Assembly: GCA_945865675.1 (NCBI GenBank)
Contig: CAMBFO010000002.1
Coordinates: 1 to 64,000 of the forward strand
DNA length: 64,000 nt
Reading direction: 5' to 3'
Origin: Comamonas sp. lk
GTDB taxonomy: Bacteria > Pseudomonadota > Gammaproteobacteria > Burkholderiales > Burkholderiaceae_C
Below are positions 27,580 through 36,488 of this stretch, in pieces. The translations under genes were made by a program, and so were the position numbers. Within the stretch, counting starts at the first letter, position 1. Each line of letters begins with the position of its first letter. Under the pieces are notes generated by a model. It saw only the letters and a list, made by a program, of their open reading frames with translations. It was not told where the DNA came from and ran no database searches.

Positions 27580-28364
27580 GGTTGCAGTACAGATGACACC
27601 AAGAGCTGGGTGTAGGGGTGCTGCGGGTCGTCCAGCACCTGGTCGGTCAGGCCGGTTTCTACTGCCGTGCCGCCTTGCATGACCAGCATGCGCTGCGCCA
27701 GCAGACGCGCTACTGCCAGGTCATGGGTGACGATGATGGCCGCGAGCCCCATTTGGCGTGTGAGCATACGCAGCATGTCTAATAAGCGCGCTTGCACCGA
27801 CACGTCCAGACCAGAGGTCGGTTCATCCATAAAAACCAGGCGCGGCTGGGTGATCAAATTGCGCGCAATTTGCAGGCGCTGGCGCATGCCACCGGAAAAG
27901 GTATCGGGCCGGTCGTCAATGCGACTGGGACTAATTTCAACCCGTTGCAGCCAGTCGGTAGCCTGCGCGCGCAATTGGCCATAGTGGCGCTGCCCCAGTG
28001 CCATGAGGCGCTCGGCCACGTTGGCGCCGGCTGAGACGTTCATGCGCAGGCCGTCAGCCGCGTTTTGGTGCACAAAACCCCAGTCGGTGCGGGTTAGCAT
28101 GCGCCGCTGGGCTTCCGTCATGGCGTAAATATCTTGCAGATCGCTGTCCTTCAGCGCAAATGCCACCCGGCCCGCAAGCGGCGTGTGGCGTGCGGCCACG
28201 GCATTGAGCAAGGTGCTTTTGCCCGAGCCTGACTCCCCCACGATGGCCAGCACTTCGCCCGGCCAAAGGTCAAAGGAGATGTCGCGCACGACCGTGCGTG
28301 TACCGTAAGCGCAACTCAGATGCCGCACTTGCATCAGCGGTGACAGGGCATCCAAGTGCTTCAT
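27576..28364 (-). CDS. phnK: C-P lyase ATP-binding subunit PhnK
   Basis: GESGSGKST; WGFVHQNAADGLRMNVSAGANVAERLMALGQRHYG; FSGGMRQRLQIARNL. Confidence 0.94.
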   Translation of the reverse strand: MKHLDALSPLMQVRHLSCAYGTRTVVRDISFDLWPGEVLAIVGESGSGKSTLLNAVAARHTPLAGRVAFALKDSDLQDIYAMTEAQRRMLTRTDWGFVHQNAADGLRMNVSAGANVAERLMALGQRHYGQLRAQATDWLQRVEISPSRIDDRPDTFSGGMRQRLQIARNLITQPRLVFMDEPTSGLDVSVQARLLDMLRMLTRQMGLAAIIVTHDLAVARLLAQRMLVMQGGTAVETGLTDQVLDDPQHPYTQLLVSSVLQP

Positions 28365-29278
28365 ACGCTTCCCAGCCCATTGTCCGAACGGCTAGACCTT
28401 GCCAAGGAGGCCGCTTGCCGTTTGCCGCAGTAGTCACTGTCCGAACAGGCAAACATACGTCCCCCTTGGTCGTTCATCAGCACTTCATCCAGATAGCTTT
28501 CATTCGATCCACACAGTTCGCAGGCGTGGTCCCAACGTTGTACCTCAAACGGGTGGTCTTCAAACCCTAGGCTTTCTACCGGCGTGTAGGGCGGCACCGC
28601 GTAAATGCGTTTTTCCCGACCGGCGCCAAATAGCTGCAAGGCGGGGTTGAGATGCATCTTGGGGTTGTCAAACTTGGGGATCGGCGAGGGCGACATGATG
28701 TAGCGGCCATTGACCAAGACCGGGTAGTCATAGGTGGTGGCAATATGGCCATAGTGCGCCAGGTCTTCAAACAGGTTCACATGCATCAAACCGTACTCTT
28801 GCAAGGCGTGCAGCTTGCGGGTTTCAAACTCGCGCGGCTCCAGGCGTTGCATAGGCTCTGGCACCGGCACCTGGTAGACCAATATTTGACCCTCGCGCAA
28901 GGGGGTCTCCGGAATGCGGTGGCGGGTCTGGATGATGCTGGCGGCCAGGGTGTCTGTGCTTACTTGAACGCCGGTGGTACGCTGAAAAAACCGCCGGATG
29001 TTGACTGCATTGACCGTGTCGTCCGAGCCCTGGTCTATCACTTTGAGCACGTCCTGGGGCCCGATCACCGAGGCCGTCACCTGGATGCCACCCGTGCCCC
29101 AACCGTAGGGCAATGGCATTTCGCGCGAGCCAAAGGGCACTTGGTAGCCCGGAATAGCCACCGCTTTGAGAATGGCGCGGCGGATCATGCGCTTGGTGCG
29201 CTCGTCCAGGTAGGCAAAATTGATATGTGGGTCGCGCACCGCGCCCAAGGGCTGGGCCTGGACTTCAGTCGGCTGCAT
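28361..29278 (-). CDS. phnJ: C-P lyase PhnJ
   Basis: MQPTEVQAQPLGAVRDPHINFAYLDERTKRMIRRAILKAVAIPGYQVPFGSREMPLPYGWGTGGIQVTA; Fe-S Cys motif CELCGSNES...FACSDSDYC. Confidence 0.96.
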   Translation of the reverse strand: MQPTEVQAQPLGAVRDPHINFAYLDERTKRMIRRAILKAVAIPGYQVPFGSREMPLPYGWGTGGIQVTASVIGPQDVLKVIDQGSDDTVNAVNIRRFFQRTTGVQVSTDTLAASIIQTRHRIPETPLREGQILVYQVPVPEPMQRLEPREFETRKLHALQEYGLMHVNLFEDLAHYGHIATTYDYPVLVNGRYIMSPSPIPKFDNPKMHLNPALQLFGAGREKRIYAVPPYTPVESLGFEDHPFEVQRWDHACELCGSNESYLDEVLMNDQGGRMFACSDSDYCGKRQAASLARSSRSDNGLGSV

Positions 29279-30359
29279 CGCTAGGTTCCTGGTTGGCAAA
29301 AGCCTGGCGCATCTTGCGCACCAGATCGAGCTCGGACTGGAAGTCCACATAGTGCGGTAGCTTTAAGTGCTGTACAAAGCCCGAGCTCTCCAGGCTGTCA
29401 CTGTGCGACAACACAAACTCTTGCATCTGCGCCGGCGAGCTTACCGCCTCGCCCAAGTCTTCTGCACGTAAGGCGCGGTCTACCAAGCTCATGGCCATGG
29501 CCTTGCGTTCGCTGTGGCCAAAGGCCAGGCCGTAGCCGCGCGTGAACTGTGGCGGCTGCGTTTGGCTGCCTTGAAACTGGTTGATCATCTGGCACTCGGT
29601 CAGTGGCAGGTCGCCAATGGAAATGCTAAATCCCAGTTCCTCGGGGGTAATGCACAGCTCTACCGTGCCAAAGCGGATCTCGCCCACAAAAGGGTGGGTT
29701 TCTGAGTAGCCGCGCTGGGTGGAGTAGGCCATCGCCAGCAAAAAGCCTTCGTCGGCGCGCGCCAAATTTTGCAAGCGTGCCGACCGGTCTGCCGGAAAGC
29801 GCAATGGCTGGCGCGTCAGGTCAAACGGATCGGGGTCGCCGGCCGGTGGTTCCTGGGTTTCCAGCAGGCTTTCTTGGTGCAGCAAGTCCACCACGCGCGG
29901 CGTGGCTTCAGTGCTGGGGGCCTCGAGACGCGCCGAGGCCAGGGTATTGCCGCGGGCCAAGAGGCTGAAATCGAGCAGGCGCTGGGTGTAATCGTAGGTC
30001 GGGCCAAGCACCTGGCCGCCAGGCAGGTCTTTGAAAGCCGCGGATATACGCCGCGCAATCTGCATTTTCCCGGTATCGACGGGCTCGGTGTAACCCAGGC
30101 GTGGCAGGGTGGCGCGGTAGGCGCGCAGCAAAAATATGGCCTCGACCAAATCGCCCGCGCTTTGCTTGATGGCCAGCGCTGCCAATTGCGGGTCGTAGAC
30201 CGAGCCCTCGGTCATCACCCGATCCACGCCTAGGCGCAATTGTTGGCAAATTTGCGCAACGCTGAGCTCGGCCACGGCCGGGTCGCCCCGGCGCTCTTGG
30301 GCCAGCACGTCATAGCTGGCCAAAATAGCAGATTCGCCCCCTTTGACGGCAACATACAT
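29265..30359 (-). CDS. phnI: C-P lyase core subunit PhnI
   Basis: MYVAVKGGESAILASYDVLAQERRGDPAVAELSVAQICQQLRLGVDRVMTEGSVYDPQLAALAIKQSAGDLVEAIFLLRAYRAT. Confidence 0.95.
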   Translation of the reverse strand: MYVAVKGGESAILASYDVLAQERRGDPAVAELSVAQICQQLRLGVDRVMTEGSVYDPQLAALAIKQSAGDLVEAIFLLRAYRATLPRLGYTEPVDTGKMQIARRISAAFKDLPGGQVLGPTYDYTQRLLDFSLLARGNTLASARLEAPSTEATPRVVDLLHQESLLETQEPPAGDPDPFDLTRQPLRFPADRSARLQNLARADEGFLLAMAYSTQRGYSETHPFVGEIRFGTVELCITPEELGFSISIGDLPLTECQMINQFQGSQTQPPQFTRGYGLAFGHSERKAMAMSLVDRALRAEDLGEAVSSPAQMQEFVLSHSDSLESSGFVQHLKLPHYVDFQSELDLVRKMRQAFANQEPSDAAD

Positions 30360-30364
30360 GGCGC

Positions 30365-30982
30365 TTATGCCTCCAATAAGGTGGTGCGTGGCAGGCCCAC
30401 CAAGGACAGGCCATGGGTGAACAAGAAGTCCACGCCGCAAGGAAAGTGCGCTTGCTCGGCCCGCCGCTGGATACAAAAGTCCTGGGTGAGACCGCCTATG
30501 TGCAATTGCCTGCTGCCTGCAATGCCTGGCCCGCGCAGACTCCAGCCAGAACCGTGGGTTTGCAAGCTGTCTACTTGTACAACACAGGTGGCGGACAGGT
30601 CGGGGTATTCGGCGCTGCCTTGCGCGAAGCGGGCTAAGGGCGGTAATTCGGCGGCTTGTGCCACCCACGCAAAGTCGGCCTGCGCCGGGTCTTGCACCAT
30701 CGAGCAGCCGGTGTGAAAGCGCAGCCAGGCCGCGGCGTCGCTGTGGATAAATCCGTCGGACAGCCAGAGTTTGCAGTCTTGGTCGAGCAGGGCCAACAGC
30801 AAGGCCGCTGCCGCTGGGTGCGCACCGCGGGGCGCTTGCATCCCCTTGAGCGGCCCCGACGCATCCATCACCGCAATACGGCCGGGTAAAGAGAGCGCGT
30901 CCATTGCATGGCGAAACACGCTTTGGCTACACAGCGCGGGATCGGCAAAGCCGCGTCCTAGGTCTTTGAGTTGCGCTGGCAT
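30365..30982 (-). CDS. phnH: C-P lyase core subunit PhnH
   Basis: FRHAMDALSLPGRIAVMD...ALLLALLDQDCKLWL...FTHGLSLVGLPRTTL. Confidence 0.93.
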   Translation of the reverse strand: MPAQLKDLGRGFADPALCSQSVFRHAMDALSLPGRIAVMDASGPLKGMQAPRGAHPAAAALLLALLDQDCKLWLSDGFIHSDAAAWLRFHTGCSMVQDPAQADFAWVAQAAELPPLARFAQGSAEYPDLSATCVVQVDSLQTHGSGWSLRGPGIAGSRQLHIGGLTQDFCIQRRAEQAHFPCGVDFLFTHGLSLVGLPRTTLLEA

Positions 30983-31506
30983 CAGGACGTACTTTCTTGG
31001 CTTTGTCCATCGCCGGCTTCGCGCGCCACGGTAAAAAACTCTACCCGCGTGGCCTGCGCTTGGGCGTTCTTTTGCTGCGCTTGGGCGCTTAGCATTTGGT
31101 GCAAAGGTTGCACCAGCAGGCGGTCCCAGTGGGCATGCAGCAGCGGATCTTGCAACAAGGCGTCGGCCAGTGCGGCCAATTGTGCGTGACGGTGCGAGCT
31201 ACCCATCACATAGGCCACGCCCACTTGCTGGCAGCCAGTGCGGACCGGATCAGGCTTGAGCACGCAGCGGGTTACGCTCACTTCCCCCAGGTTGAAGCGT
31301 TGCCCGCTACCGCCGGCGCGCCCTTGAACCATCATCAGGCCAGTCTCCGTGGGCCGCAGCCATTGCAGATCGCCTTCGCATTGGGGGGCTAAATGGGTTT
31401 CTAGCCAAGGCAGCGGGGCACGTGCCAATAAGGCCATCCAGATCGATCGGGCCGCCGAGTCCGAGGGCTTAGTATCGGCAGCGGTGGCGTAATGGGTGTG
31501 CAACAT
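30982..31506 (-). CDS. phnG: C-P lyase core subunit PhnG
   Basis: RSIWMALLARAPLPWLE...LRPTETGLMMVQGRAGGSGQRFNLGEVSVTRCVL...GVAYVMGSSHRHAQLAALADALLQ; start placed at MLHTHY. Confidence 0.9.
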   Translation of the reverse strand: MLHTHYATAADTKPSDSAARSIWMALLARAPLPWLETHLAPQCEGDLQWLRPTETGLMMVQGRAGGSGQRFNLGEVSVTRCVLKPDPVRTGCQQVGVAYVMGSSHRHAQLAALADALLQDPLLHAHWDRLLVQPLHQMLSAQAQQKNAQAQATRVEFFTVAREAGDGQSQESTS

Positions 31507-31583
31507 GGATGGGTTAGCCTTGGGAGGAGAGACTTTAAGACTTTCTTGTTTCTTTTTTGTGACTTCAAGCGCCGCCACTTAGC

Positions 31584-32300
31584 ATGAATGATATTGCCGC
31601 TGCCTACCGCCATGCCGCCTATTTTGCCCCCGCGCCCGACAGTGCTGCTTGGCTTTTGGGCACCCAATGGCTTGGCCGTTGCCCTCGCGGCGGAAAAAAT
31701 TTAGCCCAGCCCGTGCCTGACTCTTGGGAGCCCTCTGTATTTGCGCAGATCACGCGCGAGCCCAGGCGCTACGGCTGGCACGCCACCTTAAAAGCGCCTT
31801 TTGTTCTGGAGAGCGGCTACGCGCCAGCGGACTTGCGCGCGCGTTTTGCGGCCTTGGCGGCAAGCTTCAATCAGGTGTTCAAGCTGGAGGTGGACGTAGC
31901 CCGGGTGGGCAATTTCCTGGCCTTGGTACTCAGGCAGCCTTGCCAGCCTTTGCAAGATGTGGCGCGGGCATGCGTGGAGCAGCTCCATGCTTGCGCTGCG
32001 GCTTTGCCGCCTAGCGAGGTGGCGCGCAGAAGCCGGGGTGGTTTGAGCCCACGCCAGCAAGCAATGTTGGCGCAATGGGGCTACCCCTACGTATTGGAAG
32101 ACTTTGTTTTCCACATGACGCTGACCGGCCCTTTGGATGGCCTATCGGCCGTACAAACGGAGCAGTTGGCTGGACATGCGAGAAACTGGTTTGCGCCCTT
32201 GTTGGCGCAAGGCCTGTATGTGGATGCTGTGTCTTGGTTCTGCGAAGCGCAGGCCGGCGCAGATTTTCATTTTGCAGAGCGCTTTGGGTTTGCGTCATGA
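31584..32300 (+). CDS. DUF1045 phosphonate metabolism-associated protein
   Basis: RYGWHATLKAPFVLESGYAPADLRARFAALA...EDFVFHMTLTGPL: 2H-phosphoesterase-like H-x-T/H-x-T pattern, typical phn neighbour. Confidence 0.85.
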   Translation: MNDIAAAYRHAAYFAPAPDSAAWLLGTQWLGRCPRGGKNLAQPVPDSWEPSVFAQITREPRRYGWHATLKAPFVLESGYAPADLRARFAALAASFNQVFKLEVDVARVGNFLALVLRQPCQPLQDVARACVEQLHACAAALPPSEVARRSRGGLSPRQQAMLAQWGYPYVLEDFVFHMTLTGPLDGLSAVQTEQLAGHARNWFAPLLAQGLYVDAVSWFCEAQAGADFHFAERFGFAS

Positions 32301-32890
32301 CGGTCGGCGTCATCTATGTGATGGGCCCCTCAGGCGTGGGCAAAGATAGCTTGCTGAATTGGCTGCGCGCCCATGTTCGGGCTTTGCCCAGCCCGCCGGC
32401 GCTGCGTTTTGCCCGACGCGCTATCACGCGCGCTGCAGGTGCCTCCAACGAAGACCACGAGCCCCTTGCGGTGGATGCCTTCTTGCAACTTGAACAGTCT
32501 GGGGCTTTTGCGCTGCATTGGCAGGCCCATGGCCTGCACTACGGTGTGCGCCACACAGAGTTGCAGGGCCCTGGATGGCTTATGGTCAATGGTTCACGCG
32601 CTTATGCCCCGCAGGCGCGTACACGCTTGCCGGGGCTTACGGTGCTGCATGTGAGCGCACCCGATGTACTGGTGGGCCAGCGCCTGGCCGCGCGCCAGCG
32701 CGAAACGCCAGATCAGGTACAAGCCCGCTTGGACAGGGCAAAGGCGCAAAGTGTCGCTATGGAACCGGGCGATTTGCACATTGAGAACGCCGGCAGCTTG
32801 CAGGACACCGCATTGGCGCTGTGCCAGCTGTTGCAAGCCAGAACCGGCTTGGCTTTGCTCCAAGCCGATGCATCACTATCGGCTGGCTGA
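32297..32890 (+). CDS. phnN: Ribose 1,5-bisphosphate phosphokinase PhnN
   Basis: VIYVMGPSGVGKDSLLNWLR...FARRAITRAAGASNEDHEPLAVDAF...FALHWQAHGLHYG; ATGA overlap with DUF1045. Confidence 0.93.
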   Translation: MTVGVIYVMGPSGVGKDSLLNWLRAHVRALPSPPALRFARRAITRAAGASNEDHEPLAVDAFLQLEQSGAFALHWQAHGLHYGVRHTELQGPGWLMVNGSRAYAPQARTRLPGLTVLHVSAPDVLVGQRLAARQRETPDQVQARLDRAKAQSVAMEPGDLHIENAGSLQDTALALCQLLQARTGLALLQADASLSAG

Positions 32891-32929
32891 GATCGAGCCG
32901 GACGCATCCATCGCCCAGCCAAGCCGACC

Positions 32930-35230
32930 TTAAATCACGGTTACCGCAATGCCAGACTGGACAAACACTTCCAGTCCCAAGGCCTGGTTGAAATACGCGT
33001 TGTACATCTGCCCGTCCAAGCTCAGCTGGCCATGGGCCAACCAGCTTTGGTCGTTTGAACCGCCCCATTGCTTGCTCAGTGTGAGTTTGTCCGCACTGTC
33101 GCCATCGATGCGCATTTGTAGGTGGTCTTTAAAGGTGTCGGCAAAGGAAAAACTGTTTTGCACCCCTAACGCCAACACGTCTGCGATGGACACCTTGAGT
33201 GTTTGCGCTCCATTGCCCCGCATGTCCAGGTGGTTGATCGCACCTTGGCCGTCGCGTGCAGGCGTGAGGGTATAGAGCGACGACAGATCCAAGGTCTGGT
33301 CGTTCGCCAAAGCATATTTACCGACAGACCCCACCAATTTACCGGGCTCAAAGGCGCCGGAATCAATAGACGAGGTGGTCAATAAAGAAATATTTCCCGT
33401 CAAGTTTCCGAAGTCCCAAGCCTGGGTATTGGTTTTAAGCCATTCGTTACCCGCCTTGTCTACGAAACGGATGCTGAACTCACCAGGTTCAAAGTGGTTT
33501 TTACCGTTCAAGTTCAAACTGCCCGTGGTCTGGGTAATTCCATTGAAGGAGTAAACCCCTTGTTCGTCGGCGATAAAGCTCATTTCGGTGAAGTCCGATG
33601 TGCCGGCTTGAACAACCTTGGCCGCATTGGCAACCGTTGGCGCGCGCAAATCGATGGTGAATGCCTGGCTGCTGGCGCCCATCTGGTTTCCGGCCATATC
33701 CACAATGTAGGACTTGAGTACATAGCTGGTCGCGACCCCCTGGGTTCCCAATGGGACTGAGCTGCTGTCAAAGGCCCAGTCGCCGGCGCCAGAGGGTGTC
33801 AGATATTGATACGTCACGATTTTGCCCCTGCTGTCCAGGACCTCGGTTAGCACTTGGCCGGTGCCGGTGTCAAAGCCACCCGTTCCGGCACTGCGCGTTA
33901 CCGTGCCTGTAAATGTCAGCAGTCGGTCGTTGCTAAGAAAGTCCGCTGTGCTAGTGCCCGTATCGGTTTGTAACAGGCCAATGTTCGGAACAAAAGCGGC
34001 GTTGGGATCGACTTGCCCATCCCATTTTTTTTGTGGCTGGGTATCGACGGTTACTTCACGCGTCAACGCCGTGGCAGACAGCATATTGCCGGCGGTATCT
34101 GTCAATTGCGCTTTCAGGGTGTATTTCCCGTCAGCCAGCGGCAGCGCAGCACCCAACCATGTCCAAGTCCAACTACCTGCGGTTTGAACCGGTTTGATGT
34201 ATTGACTGGCCACAATGAGCGACTGTGCATCCAGCAGTTTTACTTGTAGCCAGTCATCGGGATTGAAGGCGGCACTGCTTGTATTGAGTGTGCCAGCCCA
34301 AGTCAGGGTGTTATCGCCCGTCAGAAAGTCCGCAGCGTCAAATCCCGTATCCTGGCTGATCGTGTCGATACGCAGGCCCACGTTCTGGCTGGAACTGCTG
34401 ATGCTGGTGTCCAGGGTGAAGGTTCCGTCTGCGCTCGCGCTATTGCCTGCAGCGTCCGTTACGGTCACTTTGTAGTTCTGCACATTACCAAGCAGTACCT
34501 CGGTGATGGGGATCAGGAATTGGCCTTGCGGGTCGGCCCTGCCTTCATAGACCTTGCCACCAATGGCAATTTTGACGATCGCATTGGCTTCGGTTGTACC
34601 CGAAATGCGAGGTTTGTCATTGCTGGTGATATGGTCTGAATTACTCTGTCCAGTGTCATCGGCGCCGTAGAGTTGTGCCTGCTTGATCGTAGGCAGCCTG
34701 ACTTCGGCGGCGCTTGTACCACCGCCTGCCAGTGCACCAACTAACAGCACAGGCGCTGCCAATAAGGGGTTGAGGCCAGCAGCAGCCACTAAGCCACCGA
34801 GGGCGGCAGGCTCTATAAATTCTTCGACGAGGATCTGCCCTGCACCCAAGGCCATGCCAGTGGAGGGGCTGCCATCGCCCATTTGCCCCAGGCTGCTCGA
34901 CCATTCGCCGGACTCGGGAATGTAGGCGTAATAGACCCCAACTTGCAGCTCGCCAATTAAATCACTTTGCGATGCGCCGCTTGGGCTGTAGAAGTCTGTG
35001 ATGATGAGATCGGCCTGCTCTCGGCCATCGAAGCTAACCCGCAGATCCCGACCCTTTCGAATGACGCGAATAGTGTCCGGCGCAAGACCGGTACTGTTGT
35101 CTATGAGTTGAAAGCGCATACCGGGCAGGCCATTGACTGTCGTAGCGCCCAAGGATGTCGATGTATTCATCTCGACGAGGGTGGCAACCCCTTGGTCAGG
35201 GAGTATTTTGACTTTGTATGACTTTTTCAT
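32930..35230 (-). CDS. BapA-prefix / Ig-like repeat surface adhesin-type protein, putative type I secretion substrate
   Basis: MKKSYKVKILPDQGVATLVEMN prefix; repeated Ig-like blocks (KPRISGTTEANAIVKI...VTVTDAAGNSASADGTFTLD); C-term INHLDMRGNGAQTLKVSIADVLALG...MRIDGDSADKLTL...VFVQSGIAVTVI. Confidence 0.75.
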   Translation of the reverse strand: MKKSYKVKILPDQGVATLVEMNTSTSLGATTVNGLPGMRFQLIDNSTGLAPDTIRVIRKGRDLRVSFDGREQADLIITDFYSPSGASQSDLIGELQVGVYYAYIPESGEWSSSLGQMGDGSPSTGMALGAGQILVEEFIEPAALGGLVAAAGLNPLLAAPVLLVGALAGGGTSAAEVRLPTIKQAQLYGADDTGQSNSDHITSNDKPRISGTTEANAIVKIAIGGKVYEGRADPQGQFLIPITEVLLGNVQNYKVTVTDAAGNSASADGTFTLDTSISSSSQNVGLRIDTISQDTGFDAADFLTGDNTLTWAGTLNTSSAAFNPDDWLQVKLLDAQSLIVASQYIKPVQTAGSWTWTWLGAALPLADGKYTLKAQLTDTAGNMLSATALTREVTVDTQPQKKWDGQVDPNAAFVPNIGLLQTDTGTSTADFLSNDRLLTFTGTVTRSAGTGGFDTGTGQVLTEVLDSRGKIVTYQYLTPSGAGDWAFDSSSVPLGTQGVATSYVLKSYIVDMAGNQMGASSQAFTIDLRAPTVANAAKVVQAGTSDFTEMSFIADEQGVYSFNGITQTTGSLNLNGKNHFEPGEFSIRFVDKAGNEWLKTNTQAWDFGNLTGNISLLTTSSIDSGAFEPGKLVGSVGKYALANDQTLDLSSLYTLTPARDGQGAINHLDMRGNGAQTLKVSIADVLALGVQNSFSFADTFKDHLQMRIDGDSADKLTLSKQWGGSNDQSWLAHGQLSLDGQMYNAYFNQALGLEVFVQSGIAVTVI

Positions 35231-35252
35231 GGTGAGGGGATGTGCGAGTTGG

Positions 35253-36350
35253 TCAATTTCTGGCGCCGTACACAATGATTTCAACGCGCCGATTGGGCGC
35301 GTGACACAATTTGCTGGCGGGTGTTAGCTTCTTGGGGCAAGTGGTTTTGAGTAAGGAGTCCTCACCCTGCCCTTCCACTTGAAAGCCCTTGAGCGCTTTG
35401 ACGCCGCGATCTCGCAGTTGGCGGGCCACTACCTCCGCTCGCGCTAATGACAAAGCGCGGTTCGCTTTGGGTTTTCCTATGGAGTCGCTGTGACCCACCA
35501 CCCGGATACGTTCTACTTGCTGGAAGTCGCTGATCAGTTGCTGGGCCATTATTTCGATGCTGTTGTAGCCTGAAGTCTTCAATTCGGTTTTGCCAAATTC
35601 AAAGAGTGCGTCACTTTGGAGTGCATAGGCGCGTGGCGCAGCGGTCTTGCGCGTCGCTGCCGGGGTGAGGCTCGCCGGGTCTGCAGGAACTGGCAGCTTT
35701 GCGGTCAGCCCGGGTGTCACCGGTGCGGACAGCACTGGCGCTGCGGTTTGAACGGGGGCACACGATTGGGCCGCAGGTGCGCGTGAAAGCACATGGGTTT
35801 GTTGGGCGGTACGCGCGAGTTCTTGTTGCGCTGGTTCCGCTGCGACTTCAACGAGTTTCATGTCGGCAGGGTTGGCTTCGTTGACGCGCAAATACAGCGT
35901 CTGACCCGCTTGCAGTGCCCAAGATTGTCCGGGTGATTCTTTGGTCTGGTGCATTTTTTTCGCATCGTCGTAGCCGGTTTGAATGGCGATAGCCCCCGGT
36001 GCAGCGCAAAACTCGGAATAGCCACCACCGAGCAAGGCGGTGTGAAAACGGCTGTCAAGGTAGATGTTGACCGGGTTGGTGTAGGCGGTAACTGCTTGGC
36101 GGTAAACAAAAATTCGGGCCTGCCGCTCCGGTGCAGCCATTGCAGTTTGGAACTTGTTCCCGAATTTGGAGATAGGTACGGGTCCTGCGTTGCTTGCTGG
36201 CATTCCCGGCGCTACGCTGGTCTGGGCCTGTAAGCCAGCACCGCTTACCAAGGTGCCAGTGACAAAAACTGTCCAAAAGACCCCGCGCCGCAATGTCCGA
36301 AAAACGGATGTAGAAAGGCTCGGTGGCTGCGAGTAAATTTGTTGGATCAT
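35253..36350 (-). CDS. OmpA-family protein
   Basis: ALFEFGKTELKTSGYNSIEIMAQQL...IRVVGHSDSIGKPKANRALSLARAEVVARQL...APNRRVEIIVYG. Confidence 0.85.
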   Translation of the reverse strand: MIQQIYSQPPSLSTSVFRTLRRGVFWTVFVTGTLVSGAGLQAQTSVAPGMPASNAGPVPISKFGNKFQTAMAAPERQARIFVYRQAVTAYTNPVNIYLDSRFHTALLGGGYSEFCAAPGAIAIQTGYDDAKKMHQTKESPGQSWALQAGQTLYLRVNEANPADMKLVEVAAEPAQQELARTAQQTHVLSRAPAAQSCAPVQTAAPVLSAPVTPGLTAKLPVPADPASLTPAATRKTAAPRAYALQSDALFEFGKTELKTSGYNSIEIMAQQLISDFQQVERIRVVGHSDSIGKPKANRALSLARAEVVARQLRDRGVKALKGFQVEGQGEDSLLKTTCPKKLTPASKLCHAPNRRVEIIVYGARN

Positions 36351-36488
36351 TACTGATTATCAATTTAAATATTAAATATTATTTCCATAATTGTATATAT
36401 AAATGAATACTGCATCTATGGGAAAGACGGTCAAGCCCAAGGTGGCCGACAATGCGCGCTTTATCAACCCCCGCAATTGAGGCTTGTG

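Noticed and set aside
28652-29284. 210-aa plus-strand ORF opposite phnJ
   Set aside because: Antisense shadow ORF with no recognisable family and no RBS.
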